Part shown: in pieces, positions 63,410 to 64,000 of the stretch
How positions within the stretch are numbered: position 1 is the first letter of the stretch
Layout: every line of letters begins with the position of its first letter
Notes under the pieces: generated by a model
Database searches by the model: none
What the model saw: the letters and a program-made list of their open reading frames with translations, nothing else
Told to the model about the DNA's origin: nothing
Position numbers and translations under genes: made by a program
From: Geodermatophilus normandii
Lineage (GTDB): Bacteria > Actinomycetota > Actinomycetes > Mycobacteriales > Geodermatophilaceae
Length of the DNA stretch: 64,000 nt
NCBI RefSeq assembly: GCF_003182485.1
Contig: NZ_QGTX01000001.1
Location: 248,001-312,000, forward strand
Reading direction: 5' to 3'

Positions 63410-64000
63410 TCAGAGCGGCTGCAGCGCCCGCCAGGCGGTCCACGCGCTGGCGATCATCTCCCGCAGGTCGCGGGTGGCGCGGAAGCCGAGGTCGCGGGCG
63501 ATCCGGTCGACGGCGGCGACCACGCGCGCCGGGTCCCCGGGACGCCGGCCGGCCACCTCCGGCGTCGTGTCCCCGCCGGTGACCTCGGCGACCACGCGCA
63601 GCACCTCCCGCACGCTGCTGCCCTCGCCGCGGCCGACGTTGTACGTGCCCCCGGGCCGGCCGGCGACCAGCGCGCGGGCGGCGGCCACGTGCGCGTCCGC
63701 GACGTCGGAGACGTGCACGAAGTCGCGCACCGGGCTGCCGTCGGCCGTGGGGTGGTCGTCACCGAAGAGCACCGGCCGGCGCGCGGCGTCGAGGGCCTCG
63801 AAGACCAGCGGCACGAGGTTGGCCGCGCCCCGGTCGCCGAGCTCGGGCGCCGCGGCACCGGCCACGTTGAAGTAGCGCAGGCTCGTGGCGGCCAGGCCCC
63901 AGGCGGCGCAGTCGCGCAGCAGGTCCTCCCCGGCGAGCTTGGTGCGGCCGTAGGGCGACAGCGGGCGGCAGGGCGTGTCCTCGTCCACCCGGTCGGCGTC
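63410..64000 (-). CDS. galE: UDP-glucose 4-epimerase (extended SDR), 5' end outside window
   Basis: About 196 C-terminal residues are visible; the start is beyond the right edge. RPLSPYGRTKLAGEDLL carries the active-site YxxxK, followed by TSLRYFNVAGAA and DFVHVSDVADAHVAAARALVAG, which are GalE hallmarks. It interconverts UDP-glucose and UDP-galactose. It converges on the 9-gene operon; sharing a sugar-nucleotide role is only a guess. Confidence 0.9.
   Translation of the reverse strand, partial: DADRVDEDTPCRPLSPYGRTKLAGEDLLRDCAAWGLAATSLRYFNVAGAAAPELGDRGAANLVPLVFEALDAARRPVLFGDDHPTADGSPVRDFVHVSDVADAHVAAARALVAGRPGGTYNVGRGEGSSVREVLRVVAEVTGGDTTPEVAGRRPGDPARVVAAVDRIARDLGFRATRDLREMIASAWTAWRALQPL

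Overview
The window is very GC-rich, densely coded chromosomal DNA with many GTG starts and 4-bp ATGA/GTGA gene overlaps. A mycothiol deacetylase (mshB), a lysine/diaminopimelate set (dapC, dapD, dapE), a 7Fe ferredoxin, a DUF3117 protein and a 13E12-type HNH protein point to an actinomycete. Together with a spore-photoproduct-lyase-type protein and the general gene mix, a Geodermatophilaceae-like genome (Blastococcus, Geodermatophilus or Modestobacter) is my best guess; this is inference. I see no rRNA, tRNA, insertion sequence, prophage or CRISPR array.

Layout. 1-7050: a SpoIIE-type phosphatase (cut by the window edge), a membrane protein, a GAF/ANTAR protein, a radical-SAM spore photoproduct lyase relative, a luciferase-like oxidoreductase, a CrtI-like oxidoreductase and a DinB protein. 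7054-11091 (minus): an unrecognised Rossmann protein, leucyl aminopeptidase, DUF3117 protein and 3-methyladenine glycosylase I. 11209-16477: HNH protein, two small transporters, TfoX-like protein, MerR regulator, and DUF2243 plus CtaG-like membrane proteins. 16465-24071: the dap genes with a LOG protein, a DivIVA-like protein, fdxA, a hydrolase and a transglycosylase-like protein. 24233-26275: acetyltransferase and mshB. 26368-32206: a complete peptide ABC importer operon. 32574-37250: CsbD protein, an SRPBCC-NUDIX fusion, an Rrf2 regulator, and a sulfite reductase/cysH operon preceded by a small cysteine-containing leader ORF. 37247-46000: mixed metabolic genes and transporters, ending in a molybdopterin oxidoreductase/reductase pair. 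46139-49575: sdhCAB. 49637-53726: thiolase, HxlR regulator, thioesterase, and a frame-broken GH16-like gene. 53899-63362: a nine-gene, nearly gapless gene set (inositol-phosphate-synthase-like, unknown HHLHN protein, methyltransferase, Gfo/Idh/MocA oxidoreductase, zinc-ribbon MBL protein, divergent YcaO, TIM-barrel isomerase, GT4 glycosyltransferase, PIG-L deacetylase). 63410-64000: galE, cut by the window edge.

Most interesting points. (1) The 53899-63362 operon combines the mycothiol-type chemistry trio (inositol-P synthase, GT4, PIG-L deacetylase) with a YcaO and an MBL protein; I do not know a described pathway with this set. (2) A leader ORF resembling actinobacterial sulfur-gene leader peptides sits in front of the sulfite reductase operon. 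(3) Five genes each lack exactly one base to be intact, all at G/C runs, which looks like sequence error rather than five pseudogenes. (4) Many genes carry a TANNNT-type -10 box only 6-8 bases ahead of the start codon, suggesting leaderless mRNAs. (5) Twin GTTG-N6-CAAAC palindromes lie between the thiolase and the HxlR gene. (6) A 24-bp tandem repeat lies in front of the Rrf2 gene.
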